Notes under the pieces: model-generated
What the model saw: only the letters and a program-made list of their open reading frames with translations
The model's database searches: none
What the model was told of the DNA's origin: nothing
Part shown: positions 1 through 7,996 of the stretch, piece after piece
Position numbering within the stretch: the stretch's first letter is position 1
Layout: each line of letters starts with the position of its first letter
Translations under genes and position numbers: made by a program
Origin: Alistipes sp.
GTDB taxonomy: Bacteria > Bacteroidota > Bacteroidia > Bacteroidales > Rikenellaceae
NCBI GenBank assembly: GCA_017501625.1
Contig: JAFVWO010000061.1
Span: forward strand, 1-53,787
Length of the DNA stretch: 53,787 bases
Direction: 5' to 3'

Positions 1-463
1 CCTTCTGCTCGTCCTCCGACATGCCATCCTTCTGCGCCTTCTTGAAGGCCTCGACAGCATCGCGGCGTGCGTTACGCAGGCTTATGCGCGCAGTCTCACC
101 CTCGCCCTTAACCTTCTTAACAATCTCCTTACGGCGCTCCTCCGTGAGAGGGGGTATCGATAGGCGTATCTGCTCGCCATTGTTCGAGGGTGTAAGGCCT
201 ATGTTCGAGTCGATGATAGCCTTCTCGATTAGGCGAATCATATTCTTATCCCAAGGCTGGATAAGCACGGTCTTAGCGTCTGGCACGGTGACACTGGCAA
301 CACCCGATACGGGGGTCTGTGAGCCGTAGTAGTCGACAAATACACCATTTAAGACATTTACCGATGCCTTACCTGCGCGGATGTTGAGCAACTCCTCGGT
401 GAGGTGGTCTACGGCGCGCTGCATACGCTCGGTCGTCTCATTCAAAATAGTCTTGGTATCCAT
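1..463 (-). CDS. frr: Ribosome recycling factor, partial (C-terminus cut by window edge)
   Basis: Reading from the ATG at 463 gives about 154 codons of an open frame that runs off the window. The family is about 185 residues, so roughly 30 C-terminal residues are missing. The N-terminus (MDTKTILNETTERM), the LLNIRAGKAS segment, the VTVPDAKTVLIQPWDK segment and the IRLSIPPLTEERRKE segment are hallmark RRF sequence. RRF works with EF-G to split post-termination ribosomes. It lies 32 nt downstream of the TlpA-like gene on the same strand and is probably co-transcribed with it and pyrH, since pyrH-frr is a widely conserved pair. The identification is secure; only the C-terminus is unseen. Confidence 0.95.
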   Translation of the reverse strand, partial: MDTKTILNETTERMQRAVDHLTEELLNIRAGKASVNVLNGVFVDYYGSQTPVSGVASVTVPDAKTVLIQPWDKNMIRLIEKAIIDSNIGLTPSNNGEQIRLSIPPLTEERRKEIVKKVKGEGETARISLRNARRDAVEAFKKAQKDGMSEDEQK

Positions 464-495
464 ACATTTATCTCTTTGTTGGTTTAATTATCACT

Positions 496-1092
496 CTAAC
501 GTAGCGCTGCGGCTATAGCCTCGTTAATCTCGCGGGCGATAACCTCGTCATAGCCTGCAGCGTTGTATACAACCCTACCCTTCTTGTCGATGACAAAGGC
601 GCGGGGGATGTAGTTTGTGGCATACTTGAGATATATCGACTTGTTCTCGTCGATACCCACGGGGAAGGTGTAGCCCATCTTGTGGATGAAAGACTCAACC
701 GTCGCACGTGTCTCGCCACGTGATATGGGGAGTACTACGAGGTCGCTACCTGCGAATTGGTCAATGACACCCTCCTGCATGTGCGCCAACTCCTGACGAC
801 AGGGAGGACACCATGTAGCCCAAAACGTGACGAGCACCACCTTGCCACGCAACGACGAGAGCGTGACCTTATCGCCCGATGTCATCTTAACAGTGAAATC
901 GGGGGCTATGTCGCCCGTGCGCACGAGTGTCGTCGCCTCAACATCCTCCTGCTCGGTGGTTGTGGGCATGGCTGCTGCCTTAGCCTCTACGGGCCAAAAA
1001 ATAATCGCTACCACGAGGCCTACGAGCACTACGAGCATAAGGATAAGCGTGAGTGTCGAGCCGCGCTTCTTGTGTTTTGTCTGTATTGCCAT
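496..1092 (-). CDS. Membrane-anchored TlpA/ResA-like thioredoxin-fold protein
   Basis: 198 residues. A basic N-terminus is followed by one transmembrane segment (about residues 13-35), a short linker, and an AhpC/TSA-Redoxin domain beginning near 'IAPDF' (residue 62). The active site WCPPC has cysteines at 95 and 98, and the cis-proline loop 'YIPRAF' follows. The CPPC site facing the periplasm suggests thiol-disulfide exchange with an envelope partner such as cytochrome maturation or misfolded thiol proteins. The exact partner cannot be read from sequence. It sits between pyrH (77 nt upstream) and frr (32 nt downstream), interrupting a normally adjacent pair. An uncleaved anchor is more likely than a signal peptide because no clear AxA or lipobox site follows the hydrophobic stretch. 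Confidence 0.85.
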   Translation of the reverse strand: MAIQTKHKKRGSTLTLILMLVVLVGLVVAIIFWPVEAKAAAMPTTTEQEDVEATTLVRTGDIAPDFTVKMTSGDKVTLSSLRGKVVLVTFWATWCPPCRQELAHMQEGVIDQFAGSDLVVLPISRGETRATVESFIHKMGYTFPVGIDENKSIYLKYATNYIPRAFVIDKKGRVVYNAAGYDEVIAREINEAIAAALR

Positions 1093-1169
1093 ATCAAAAA
1101 TCTTTATAGAAGCTGTTAAAATTTGTAAGTAAAATTATTTTCAACAGTTTCATTCTCTAAAACAGGTTC

Positions 1170-1889
1170 TTACTCCTCGGTAACTATTGTTCCTATGTTC
1201 TCACCGGCGATGACCTTTTCGAGGTTGCCCGGGGTGTCCATGTCGAAGACAATGAGCGAGAGGTGGTTCTCGCGACATAGCGTGAAGGCCGTCTGGTCCA
1301 TCACCTTAAGGCGGCGTGCCAACACCTCGTCGAAGGTTATGGTGTCGAACTTTGTGGCCGTGGGGTCCTTCTCGGGGTCGGCAGTATATATGCCATCCAC
1401 GCGCGTACCCTTGAACATAACCTCTGCCTCAATCTCTATGCCACGGAGCGCCGAGGCCGTGTCGGTAGAGAAGTAGGGATTCGACGTGCCACCACCGATG
1501 ATAACGACATACCCCGCCTCGAGATACTCTATAGCCTTAGCCTTAGAGTAGTATTCGCCGATAGGCTCCATACGTATCGAGGTGAGCACCCTGCACTTTA
1601 CGCCCTTAGACTCCAGTGCCGACTGTAATGCCAACGAATTGATGATGGTTGCCAACATACCCATCTGGTCGCCCTTCACACGGTCGAAGCCGCGCCCTGC
1701 GCCCTGTATGCCACGGAAGATGTTGCCGCCACCGATGACGATGCCTATCTCCACGCCCATCTCCTTGATGCGCTTAATCTGCTCGGCATAGGCATTGAGC
1801 ACCTCTACGTCGTGACCATAATTTTGCTTGCCCTGTAGCGACTCGCCACTAAGCTTTAGAAGTATTCTGCGGTATTTTGATGTTGCCAT
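1170..1889 (-). CDS. pyrH: UMP kinase
   Basis: 239 residues, normal for bacterial UMP kinase of the amino-acid kinase fold. It phosphorylates UMP to UDP with ATP in pyrimidine nucleotide synthesis. Visible signatures are the N-terminal 'RILLKLSGESL' phosphate-binding strand, 'VIGGGNIFRG' near residue 52, the 'GYVVIIGGGTSNPYFSTDTASALR' region with the conserved TDTAS motif, and 'VDGIYTADPEKDP'. It is the first gene of an apparent three-gene operon (pyrH, TlpA-like, frr) and is preceded by a Bacteroidota-type promoter at 1916-1948. The start at 1889 fits the conserved N-terminus. Confidence 0.97.
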   Translation of the reverse strand: MATSKYRRILLKLSGESLQGKQNYGHDVEVLNAYAEQIKRIKEMGVEIGIVIGGGNIFRGIQGAGRGFDRVKGDQMGMLATIINSLALQSALESKGVKCRVLTSIRMEPIGEYYSKAKAIEYLEAGYVVIIGGGTSNPYFSTDTASALRGIEIEAEVMFKGTRVDGIYTADPEKDPTATKFDTITFDEVLARRLKVMDQTAFTLCRENHLSLIVFDMDTPGNLEKVIAGENIGTIVTEE

Positions 1890-1915
1890 AATAGAACTAC
1901 GTTTTTATCATTTTG

Positions 1916-1948
1916 CGAAGATACGCATTTTTTGCGAAAATGAGCAAA
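1916..1948 (-). promoter_or_regulatory. Putative sigma-A promoter for pyrH operon
   Basis: On the minus strand there is a -33 TTTG (1945-1948), a 21-bp spacer and a -7 TATCTTCG (1916-1923). This matches the Bacteroidota consensus TTTG-N19-21-TAnnTTTG with one mismatch in the -7 box. It lies about 27 nt upstream of the pyrH start. Confidence 0.5.
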
Positions 1949-2004
1949 CTTTTAGCCATTACTTTTGATTTTTTATTTTTTGGAGTATGGTTTTTGTCAT
2001 TTCG

Positions 2005-2035
2005 TTGGCCGTTACGCAAAAAAACACTACTTTTG
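2005..2035 (+). promoter_or_regulatory. Putative sigma-A promoter for dxs-dapD
   Basis: The -7 box TACTTTTG (2028-2035) is an exact TAnnTTTG match. A TTGG element (2005-2008) lies 19 bp upstream at the -33 position. The predicted start leaves a leader of only about 15 nt before the dxs ATG at 2058. Confidence 0.6.
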
Positions 2036-2057
2036 TGGAATTAATGTAGCGTAATCG

Positions 2058-3929
2058 ATGAGTGACGTGAAGTATAAAAGCCTTATGGCGGTGAATAATC
2101 CCGACGACCTACGTCGCATGACGAGGGGCGAGCTTAAGAGCTACGCTGCGGAGTTGCGCGACTATATTGTCGAGTGCTGCGCCGTGAACCCCGGACATTT
2201 AGGCTCAAGCCTTGGTACCGTGGAGCTCACCGTGGCACTACACTACGCCTACGCCACGCCCGAAGACCGCATAGTCTGGGATGTGGGACATCAGGCCTAC
2301 GCCCATAAGATTATCACCGAGCGCCGTGATGCCTTTCTTCGCAACCGCATGCGTGGCGGCATCAGCGGCTTCCCACGTATCGAGGAGAGTCGCTACGATG
2401 CCTTTGGTGCCGGTCACGCCTCGGTGAGCATATCGGCAGCATTCGGCATGGCCAAGGCCTTGGAGATGCAGGGACAGAGGAGGCATGTCGTTGCAGTCAT
2501 TGGCGATGGTGCACTTACCGGAGGTCTCGCCTTCGAGGGGTTGAACAATGCCGGAGCATCGCCCAAGACGGACATCCTCGTCATCCTCAACGACAACGAG
2601 ATGTCGATAGACAAGCCCTCGGGCGCCCTCGACCGCTATCTCGTGCACATGTCTACATCGCGCTGGTACAACAACCTCAAAAAAACGCTGTGGCGCGGTC
2701 TTGCCGTTATGCCCAAGCTCCACAGCATGGTGCGCACGGCAGGAAATGCCGTGAAGCAGGGTTTGTTGAAGAACAGCAACCTCTTCGAGAGCCTTAACTT
2801 CAGATACTTCGGCCCGATTGATGGCCATAATATAGATGAGCTGATACGTACCTTTGAGGCGTTGAAACAGATTGGAGGCCCCAAGCTCCTACACGTAAAG
2901 ACGACAAAGGGTCGAGGCTATACTCCTGCCGAGGCCGACCCCTCGGTGTGGCATGCCCCCGGGCGCTTCGATGTAGCCACGGGAGAGCGCATAAAGAGCA
3001 ATTATGCCGCAGCGCGCTATCAGGATGTCTTTGGCCAGACGCTCCTCGACCTTGCACGCGAGGATGAGCGCATCGTGGGCATAACGCCCGCCATGCCCTC
3101 GGGGTGCTCGATGAATATCGTCATGCACCAGATGCCGGAGCGCTGTTTCGATGTAGGCATTGCCGAGGGTCATGCCGTAACCTTCTCTGCCGGCATCGCT
3201 GCGGCGGGAGGTCGTCCCTTCTGTAACATATATTCGTCGTTTATGCAGCGTGCCTACGACAATGTCATCCACGACGTGGCGTTGCAAAAGTTACCTGTGG
3301 TATTATGCCTCGACCGCGCCGGCATCGTCGGCGAGGATGGTGCTACGCACCACGGAGCCTTCGACCTTGCGTACTTTGGCTGCGTGCCCAATGTGGTGAT
3401 TGCCGCCCCGCGTAACGAGTGGATGTTGCGCCAGATGATGTATTCGGCATCCAAGGCCGACTATCCCACCGTCATACGCTACCCGCGAGGTGTGGGCGAG
3501 GGTGTAGAGTGGCAGGATACCCCCTTTGAGGGTGTCGAGGTGGGCCGTGGTGAGCGTTTGCGCGAGGGTCAGGATGTTGCCATTGTCGCCATAGGCACTA
3601 TGGCCAACGTGGCGCTGCGTGCTGCCGAGCGTAGCAAGCACAGCGTTGCCGTCTACGACCTTAGATATGCTAAGCCCTTAGACGAGGAGCTATTGCGCGA
3701 GGTGGGTGAGCGCTTTATGCGCGTCATCACCATCGAGGATGGCATCATCCGCGGAGGCGTGGGTGAGGCCGTCGTCGTGCACCTCAGCCGTGAGGGATTT
3801 ACGCCTCGTGTGAAAAACCTCGGCATCGACGACTGCTTCGTGGAGCAGGGCAAGCCCGCGGAGTTGTATGCCGACTGTGGCTACGACGAGGAGGCGCTGC
3901 TTGGGGCCATAGATGTGTTAATGAATTAA
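2058..3929 (+). CDS. dxs: 1-deoxy-D-xylulose-5-phosphate synthase
   Basis: 623 residues, full length for DXS. This thiamine-diphosphate transketolase-like enzyme condenses pyruvate and glyceraldehyde-3-phosphate in the first step of the MEP isoprenoid pathway. Visible features are 'NPGHLGSSLG' near residue 44, 'WDVGHQAYAHK', the ThDP/Mg motif GDGAL...NNAG around residues 148-167, 'ILNDNEMSI', 'HAPGRFD', 'AEGHAVTFSAG' with the conserved glutamate of the pyrimidine-binding domain, and 'DRAGIVGEDGATHHG'. It works in the same pathway as ispG at 23543. dapD follows after 12 nt on the same strand, so the two are probably co-transcribed from the promoter at 2005-2035. Confidence 0.98.
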   Translation: MSDVKYKSLMAVNNPDDLRRMTRGELKSYAAELRDYIVECCAVNPGHLGSSLGTVELTVALHYAYATPEDRIVWDVGHQAYAHKIITERRDAFLRNRMRGGISGFPRIEESRYDAFGAGHASVSISAAFGMAKALEMQGQRRHVVAVIGDGALTGGLAFEGLNNAGASPKTDILVILNDNEMSIDKPSGALDRYLVHMSTSRWYNNLKKTLWRGLAVMPKLHSMVRTAGNAVKQGLLKNSNLFESLNFRYFGPIDGHNIDELIRTFEALKQIGGPKLLHVKTTKGRGYTPAEADPSVWHAPGRFDVATGERIKSNYAAARYQDVFGQTLLDLAREDERIVGITPAMPSGCSMNIVMHQMPERCFDVGIAEGHAVTFSAGIAAAGGRPFCNIYSSFMQRAYDNVIHDVALQKLPVVLCLDRAGIVGEDGATHHGAFDLAYFGCVPNVVIAAPRNEWMLRQMMYSASKADYPTVIRYPRGVGEGVEWQDTPFEGVEVGRGERLREGQDVAIVAIGTMANVALRAAERSKHSVAVYDLRYAKPLDEELLREVGERFMRVITIEDGIIRGGVGEAVVVHLSREGFTPRVKNLGIDDCFVEQGKPAELYADCGYDEEALLGAIDVLMN

Positions 3930-3941
3930 TCGCTAATTGTC

Positions 3942-4766
3942 ATGTTTGAGATAGAGAAGAAGATTATAGAGGAGGTGTGGGCAGACCGCTCATTGCTTCA
4001 GAAAGAGGAGGTTAAGGCCACGATACGTAGCATCGTTGAGGCTGTGGATAAGGGCGCGTTGCGCTGTGCCGAGCCTATAGACATGGAGAGTAGCCAGTGG
4101 CAGGTTAATGAGTGGGTCAAGAAGGCCATCATCATGTACTTCCCCATACAGACCATGCGCACGATGCAGGCGGGCGAGCTCGAGTGGTACGATAAGATGG
4201 AGCTTAAGCGCGGCTACGAGGAGCTTGGCGTGAGGGTTGTGCCGCATGCCGTAGCTCGCTATGGTGCCTATATAGCCCCGGGAGCGATACTTATGCCCTC
4301 GTATGTAAACATCGGTGCCTATGTTGACACGGGTACTATGGTCGACACGTGGGCTACGGTGGGCTCGTGTGCCCAAATAGGCAAGAATGTCCACCTCTCA
4401 GGAGGTGTAGGCATAGGCGGTGTGCTGGAGCCCGTGCAGGCCTCGCCCGTCATTATCGAGGATAACTGCTTCATAGGCTCGCGCTCGATAGTTGTCGAGG
4501 GCGCACACGTATGTCGCGAGGCGGTGCTCGGCTCGAATACGGTGATTACCGGCTCAACACATATCATCGACGTCACGGGCACGGAGCCCGTGGAGTATAA
4601 GGGCTACGTACCCCCACGCTCGGTAGTGGTGTCGGGCACCTATAATAAGAGGTTCCCCGCGGGCGAGTATGGCGTGCAGTGCGCCTTGATTATCGGCCGC
4701 CGCAAGGAGTCTACGGATAAGAAGACCTCGCTGAACGATGCCCTCCGCGACTTCGCCATATCATAG
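3942..4766 (+). CDS. dapD: 2,3,4,5-tetrahydropyridine-2,6-dicarboxylate N-succinyltransferase
   Basis: 274 residues, the same length I recall for the E. coli enzyme. It transfers succinyl from succinyl-CoA to tetrahydrodipicolinate in the succinylase branch of lysine/diaminopimelate synthesis. The central part is a left-handed beta-helix built of hexapeptide repeats ('GAYIAPGAILMPSYVNIG', 'VDTGTMVDTWATVGSC', 'GKNVHLSGGVGIGG'). The N-terminal helical domain and the C-terminal 'PAGEYGVQCALIIG' segment are also typical. With dapF at 10155 the window carries two steps of the pathway to meso-diaminopimelate for peptidoglycan. It is located 12 nt after dxs. Confidence 0.97.
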   Translation: MFEIEKKIIEEVWADRSLLQKEEVKATIRSIVEAVDKGALRCAEPIDMESSQWQVNEWVKKAIIMYFPIQTMRTMQAGELEWYDKMELKRGYEELGVRVVPHAVARYGAYIAPGAILMPSYVNIGAYVDTGTMVDTWATVGSCAQIGKNVHLSGGVGIGGVLEPVQASPVIIEDNCFIGSRSIVVEGAHVCREAVLGSNTVITGSTHIIDVTGTEPVEYKGYVPPRSVVVSGTYNKRFPAGEYGVQCALIIGRRKESTDKKTSLNDALRDFAIS

Positions 4767-5042
4767 AGCCCGAAACCATGCTAAATAAGTAGACGTCTAC
4801 TACTTCACCTCCTGCACAAGCCTACGCACCCTCCCGTAGTTGTCCCCCACTCGTGGCGTGAGGGTAGGCTGTAGCCGCTGCAAAAACAACAAGAGGGACC
4901 CTTGCCGTACAAAAAAGCTCGAAAAAATTGCTAATTGCCACTTTTTTTGTATCTTTGCGGTCCAAAGCAGATGCCTATGGGGTTGCGACTGACTATCGCC
5001 GCTGAGTGGCATCGAAGTTAAACTATTAATATTTATACATTT
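4767..5042. other. Intergenic region with rplY promoter and leader
   Basis: 276 nt between dapD and rplY. It contains a 14-bp perfect palindrome (AGTAGACGTCTACT at 4788-4801) soon after dapD, a weakly structured G/C-rich stretch, and the rplY promoter. A 70-codon minus-strand frame (4800-5012) runs through it, but it overlaps the promoter and matches nothing I recognise, so it is not called. Confidence 0.5.
4927..4957 (+). promoter_or_regulatory. Putative sigma-A promoter for rplY-pth
   Basis: The -7 box TATCTTTG (4950-4957) is a perfect consensus match, with ATTG at 4927-4930 and a 19-bp spacer. The expected 5' leader is about 78 nt long. That is long for this window and could hold translational control of the ribosomal-protein gene. 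Confidence 0.65.
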
Positions 5043-5603
5043 ATGAAGTCAATTCAGATTAACGGTACTGCCCGCAAGGAGTTCGGTAAGAAGTACGCTA
5101 AGGCAGCACGTCGCGAGGGTCAGGTACCCTGCATCGTTTACGGTGGCGGCGAGGAGGTGACATTCACCATCGACGCTAAGGAGCTCAACCAGCTCATCTA
5201 CACTCCCAACTCTTACATCGTAGAGCTCAACATCGACGGTAAGATTGAGAAGGCCGTAATGCGTGAGGTTCAGTATCACCCCGTGCGCGAGCAGGTTCTC
5301 CACGTAGATTTCTACCGCGTTCAGGAGGGTAAGCCCGTGGCTGTTAATGTTCCTGTACGTCTTACAGGTAACGCCGAGGGTGTTAAGATTGGTGGTAAGC
5401 TCCAGCTCTCAGCTCGTAAGCTTACGGTTAAGGCTCTTGTTGAGTACATTCCCGACGAGATCGTGGTTGATGTTACTCCCTTGCAGGTTGGTCAGACTAT
5501 CTTCGTAGGCGACCTTAAGCATGAGAACCTCACATTCGTAACTCCCGCTACTACTGCTGTTTGCGCTGTTCGCGTAACACGTGCTTCACGTGCCGCTCAG
5601 TAG
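5043..5603 (+). CDS. rplY: 50S ribosomal protein L25 (general stress protein CTC type)
   Basis: 186 residues, the long two-domain L25/Ctc form. The N-terminal 5S rRNA-binding beta-barrel has 'RKEFGKKYAKAARREGQVPCIVYGG' features near residues 11-35 and 'VQYHPVREQVLHVDFYRV' near 75-92. The C-terminal domain carries 'VPVRLTGNAEGVKIGGKL' and 'VDVTPLQVGQTI'. It binds 5S rRNA in the large subunit. pth follows after 49 nt, the common rplY-pth pairing. Codon use is strongly biased to a narrow set (AAG, CGT, GTT, TAC), as expected of a highly expressed gene. Confidence 0.96.
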   Translation: MKSIQINGTARKEFGKKYAKAARREGQVPCIVYGGGEEVTFTIDAKELNQLIYTPNSYIVELNIDGKIEKAVMREVQYHPVREQVLHVDFYRVQEGKPVAVNVPVRLTGNAEGVKIGGKLQLSARKLTVKALVEYIPDEIVVDVTPLQVGQTIFVGDLKHENLTFVTPATTAVCAVRVTRASRAAQ

Positions 5604-5652
5604 TCGTAGGACTATGTGGATAGCGTAGGAAACGAACTAAAACCACAACGAA

Positions 5653-6216
5653 ATGAAGTATCTTGTTGTCGGGTTGGGCAATATCGGAATGGAGTATGCC
5701 GCAACGCGCCACAACATCGGTTTCAGAGTGTTGGATGCCTTGGCAGAGGCATCCAATATCTCTTTTACGACGGTGCGCTATGGCGCTATGGCGACACTCA
5801 AGCACCGTGGTCGCACGGTACTCCTATTGAAGCCCGCGACATATATGAACCTCTCGGGTAAGGCCGTGAGGTACTGGATGGAGCAGGAGCGCATACCGCG
5901 CGAAAACCTGCTTGTCATCTCGGACGATATAGCCCTCCCTTTCGGCACGTTCCGCATGCGCAAGAATGGCTCGGAGGGTGGACATAACGGGCTGAAAAAC
6001 ATCACCGAGATGCTTGGCGACAACCAGTATGCGCGTTTGCGCTTTGGTGTCGGTGGCGACTTCCCGCGAGGCCATCAGGTGGACTATGTCTTGGGCGACT
6101 TCTCGGCTGACGAACTCAAGGAGATGCCCGAAAGGCTAAAACTCTTCGGCGAGGCGGTGTTATCGTTTGTGTCGATAGGCCCCGATAGGACGATGAATAC
6201 ATACAACGGAAAATAA
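5653..6216 (+). CDS. pth: Peptidyl-tRNA hydrolase
   Basis: 187 residues, normal length. It cleaves peptidyl-tRNA released from stalled ribosomes to recycle tRNA. Key motifs are 'VVGLGNIGMEYAATRHNIGF' with Asn10 and the catalytic His20, 'KPATYMNLSG', 'SDDIALPFG' and 'GGHNGLKNI'. The gene ends at a strong hairpin terminator that overlaps its stop codon. It is probably expressed with rplY. Confidence 0.97.
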   Translation: MKYLVVGLGNIGMEYAATRHNIGFRVLDALAEASNISFTTVRYGAMATLKHRGRTVLLLKPATYMNLSGKAVRYWMEQERIPRENLLVISDDIALPFGTFRMRKNGSEGGHNGLKNITEMLGDNQYARLRFGVGGDFPRGHQVDYVLGDFSADELKEMPERLKLFGEAVLSFVSIGPDRTMNTYNGK

Positions 6217-6241
6217 AAAGAGTGCTTCGGTGCTCTTTTTG
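6215..6241 (+). terminator. Intrinsic terminator of rplY-pth with UUCG tetraloop
   Basis: The stem AAAAAGAG/CTCTTTTT (6215-6222 with 6233-6240) is extended by two wobble pairs and closed by a C-UUCG-G tetraloop. The right arm supplies the U tract. The left arm overlaps the pth stop codon. Confidence 0.8.
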
Positions 6242-6255
6242 TTCAATAGTTTTAT

Positions 6256-6263
6256 TATCTTTG
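6256..6263 (+). promoter_or_regulatory. Putative -7 box for galE
   Basis: TATCTTTG is an exact TAnnTTTG match 23 nt before the galE start. No good -33 box exists at 19-21 bp; TTTG at 6238-6241 is only 14 bp away, inside the terminator arm. Confidence 0.5.
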
Positions 6264-6286
6264 TAGGGTAAATAATTAAAAAAGCT

Positions 6287-7309
6287 ATGAATAAAATGGT
6301 GCTTGTTGCCGGTGGTGCCGGCTACATAGGGTCGCATACGACCGTGGAGCTTATAAATGCAGGGTATGATGTCGTTGTTGTCGACAACTTCTCGAATAGC
6401 GATGCCTCGTCGTTGGAGGGCATACGTAAGATTACGGGCGTGGAGCCTAAGTTTGTCGAGGCCGACTGCTGCGACAAGGAGGCCATGCGCAAGGTATTCG
6501 AGGCCTATAACTTCGACTCGGTCATCCACTTTGCGGCATTCAAGGCTGTGGGCGAGTCTGTTGCCGAGCCTTTGAAGTACTACCATAACAACCTTATGTC
6601 GTTTGTCAATATCCTCGAGCTCATGGCCGAATATGGCAGACACAATGTGCTCTTCTCGTCGTCGGCAACAGTGTATGGCGATGCCGAGGTGCTTCCCGTC
6701 ACGGAGCTCACAGAGCGTAAGCCCGCAACATCGCCTTACGGCAATACGAAGCAGATGTCGGAGGATATTCTGCGCGACACCGTTTTGGCCAACCCTGCGA
6801 TGCACGGTATCGCATTGCGTTACTTCAATCCTATTGGCGCCCACCCCTCAGCACATATTGGCGAGATGCCTCGTGGCGTGCCCAACAACCTTGTCCCCTA
6901 TATCACACAGACGGCTGCGGGTGTGCGCGAGTGCCTGAGCATCTTCGGTGACGACTACCCTACGCCCGACGGCTCATGCCTACGCGACTATATCGACATC
7001 GTCGACCTTGCTCGCGCTCATGTTGTAGCCATCAACCGCATGGTTGAGGGTCGCACGAAGGAGGGCTACGAGGTCTTCAACGTAGGTACGGGACGTCCCG
7101 TGTCGGTGTTTGAGTTGGTCAAGGGCTTCGAGAAGGCCAACAACCTCAAGCTCAACTACCGCGTTACGGAGCGCCGTGCCGGTGATGTCACGGCCGTATG
7201 GGCAGATACGACGCTGGCAAATGAGGAGCTTGGATGGCGTGCCGAGCGTGAGTTGGAGGATACGCTCAAGGCTGCATGGGCGTGGGAGAGGTCGGTACGC
7301 GGTTTGTAG
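6287..7309 (+). CDS. galE: UDP-glucose 4-epimerase
   Basis: 340 residues, full length. This short-chain dehydrogenase-type enzyme interconverts UDP-glucose and UDP-galactose using bound NAD. The NAD-binding glycine motif GGAGYIGSH is at residues 9-17. 'FSSSATVYG' (123-131) supplies the catalytic serine region, and the YxxxK pair is Tyr151/Lys155 (YGNTK). 'LRYFNPIGAHPS' is the usual substrate-binding loop of GalE. It could serve the Leloir pathway or surface-glycan precursor supply. An outer-membrane protein gene follows after 51 nt. Confidence 0.96.
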   Translation: MNKMVLVAGGAGYIGSHTTVELINAGYDVVVVDNFSNSDASSLEGIRKITGVEPKFVEADCCDKEAMRKVFEAYNFDSVIHFAAFKAVGESVAEPLKYYHNNLMSFVNILELMAEYGRHNVLFSSSATVYGDAEVLPVTELTERKPATSPYGNTKQMSEDILRDTVLANPAMHGIALRYFNPIGAHPSAHIGEMPRGVPNNLVPYITQTAAGVRECLSIFGDDYPTPDGSCLRDYIDIVDLARAHVVAINRMVEGRTKEGYEVFNVGTGRPVSVFELVKGFEKANNLKLNYRVTERRAGDVTAVWADTTLANEELGWRAERELEDTLKAAWAWERSVRGL

Positions 7310-7360
7310 GACATTGAACGTAGCGCTGTGACATTGTAGAACTATAGTGAAAGAGTCTAT

Positions 7361-7987
7361 ATGAGGAGATTAGTAGTATTTGTGCTTTTGGTGCTTATGA
7401 CCGTGCCTATGGCCGAGGCTAAGCGCCGTGAGACACCCGAGGAGATTGAGCGCAAGACACGTCGTTACTCCGGCTGGGAGTGGGGTGCTGCGGGACGTGT
7501 GGCTCTGGTGTTCTACGAACTCGACTATATGCGTATTGCGGGCGAGAAGCCGGTGAAGGCATATAAGAGCCAAGCCAAGATGGGTGGTAATGTCATGCTC
7601 ACGGGCGGTTACCTCATAAACAACCACTGGCGCGTGGGTATCGAGGCGGGAGCGCAGATACAGTATAACTATACAACGGTGCCCATAGCTGTCACAGCGC
7701 ACTACTTCTACGGCAAGCGCAAAAACTGCTTGTTTAACTTTGTGAATATGGGCACAAACATCCTATTTAACAAGGGGTTACGCTTTGGTACCACATGTAC
7801 GGGAGGTATAGGCTATCGTCTTCAGGCGCCCGATAGCGACATGAAGTACGACATCACGCTGGGCTACAACGCTACGATGATGAACCCGCGGCCGGTAATA
7901 AAGGAGCCCTTTGGCCTTAAGCCTAAGGATGTTAATCGCAAGAGCTTCAATCAGATGGTTTTCATCGGCTTTGGCATAAATTTCTAA
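7361..7987 (+). CDS. Small outer-membrane beta-barrel protein, function unknown
   Basis: 208 residues. A signal peptide (residues 1-20, ending MAEA) is followed by a basic stretch and alternating beta-strand sequence, and the protein ends in phenylalanine ('IGFGINF'), a typical outer-membrane barrel C-terminus. Aromatic and glycine-rich strands such as 'GGNVMLTGGYLINNHWRVGIEAG' support an 8-stranded-type barrel. I do not recognise a named family. It is 9 nt upstream of the MscS-like gene and 51 nt downstream of galE, so it may be part of their transcript. Confidence 0.75.
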   Translation: MRRLVVFVLLVLMTVPMAEAKRRETPEEIERKTRRYSGWEWGAAGRVALVFYELDYMRIAGEKPVKAYKSQAKMGGNVMLTGGYLINNHWRVGIEAGAQIQYNYTTVPIAVTAHYFYGKRKNCLFNFVNMGTNILFNKGLRFGTTCTGGIGYRLQAPDSDMKYDITLGYNATMMNPRPVIKEPFGLKPKDVNRKSFNQMVFIGFGINF

Positions 7988-7996
7988 CCCACAACC

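Noticed and set aside
4800..5012. 70-codon minus-strand frame between dapD and rplY
   Set aside because: The C-terminal part looks faintly protein-like (GDNYGRVRRLVQEVK), but the frame overlaps the rplY promoter, has no start signal and resembles nothing I know. It could be a remnant; not enough to call.
6116..6844. 242-codon minus-strand frame over the pth terminator and galE start
   Set aside because: Covers a terminator and a promoter of the opposite strand, and encodes no known motif.
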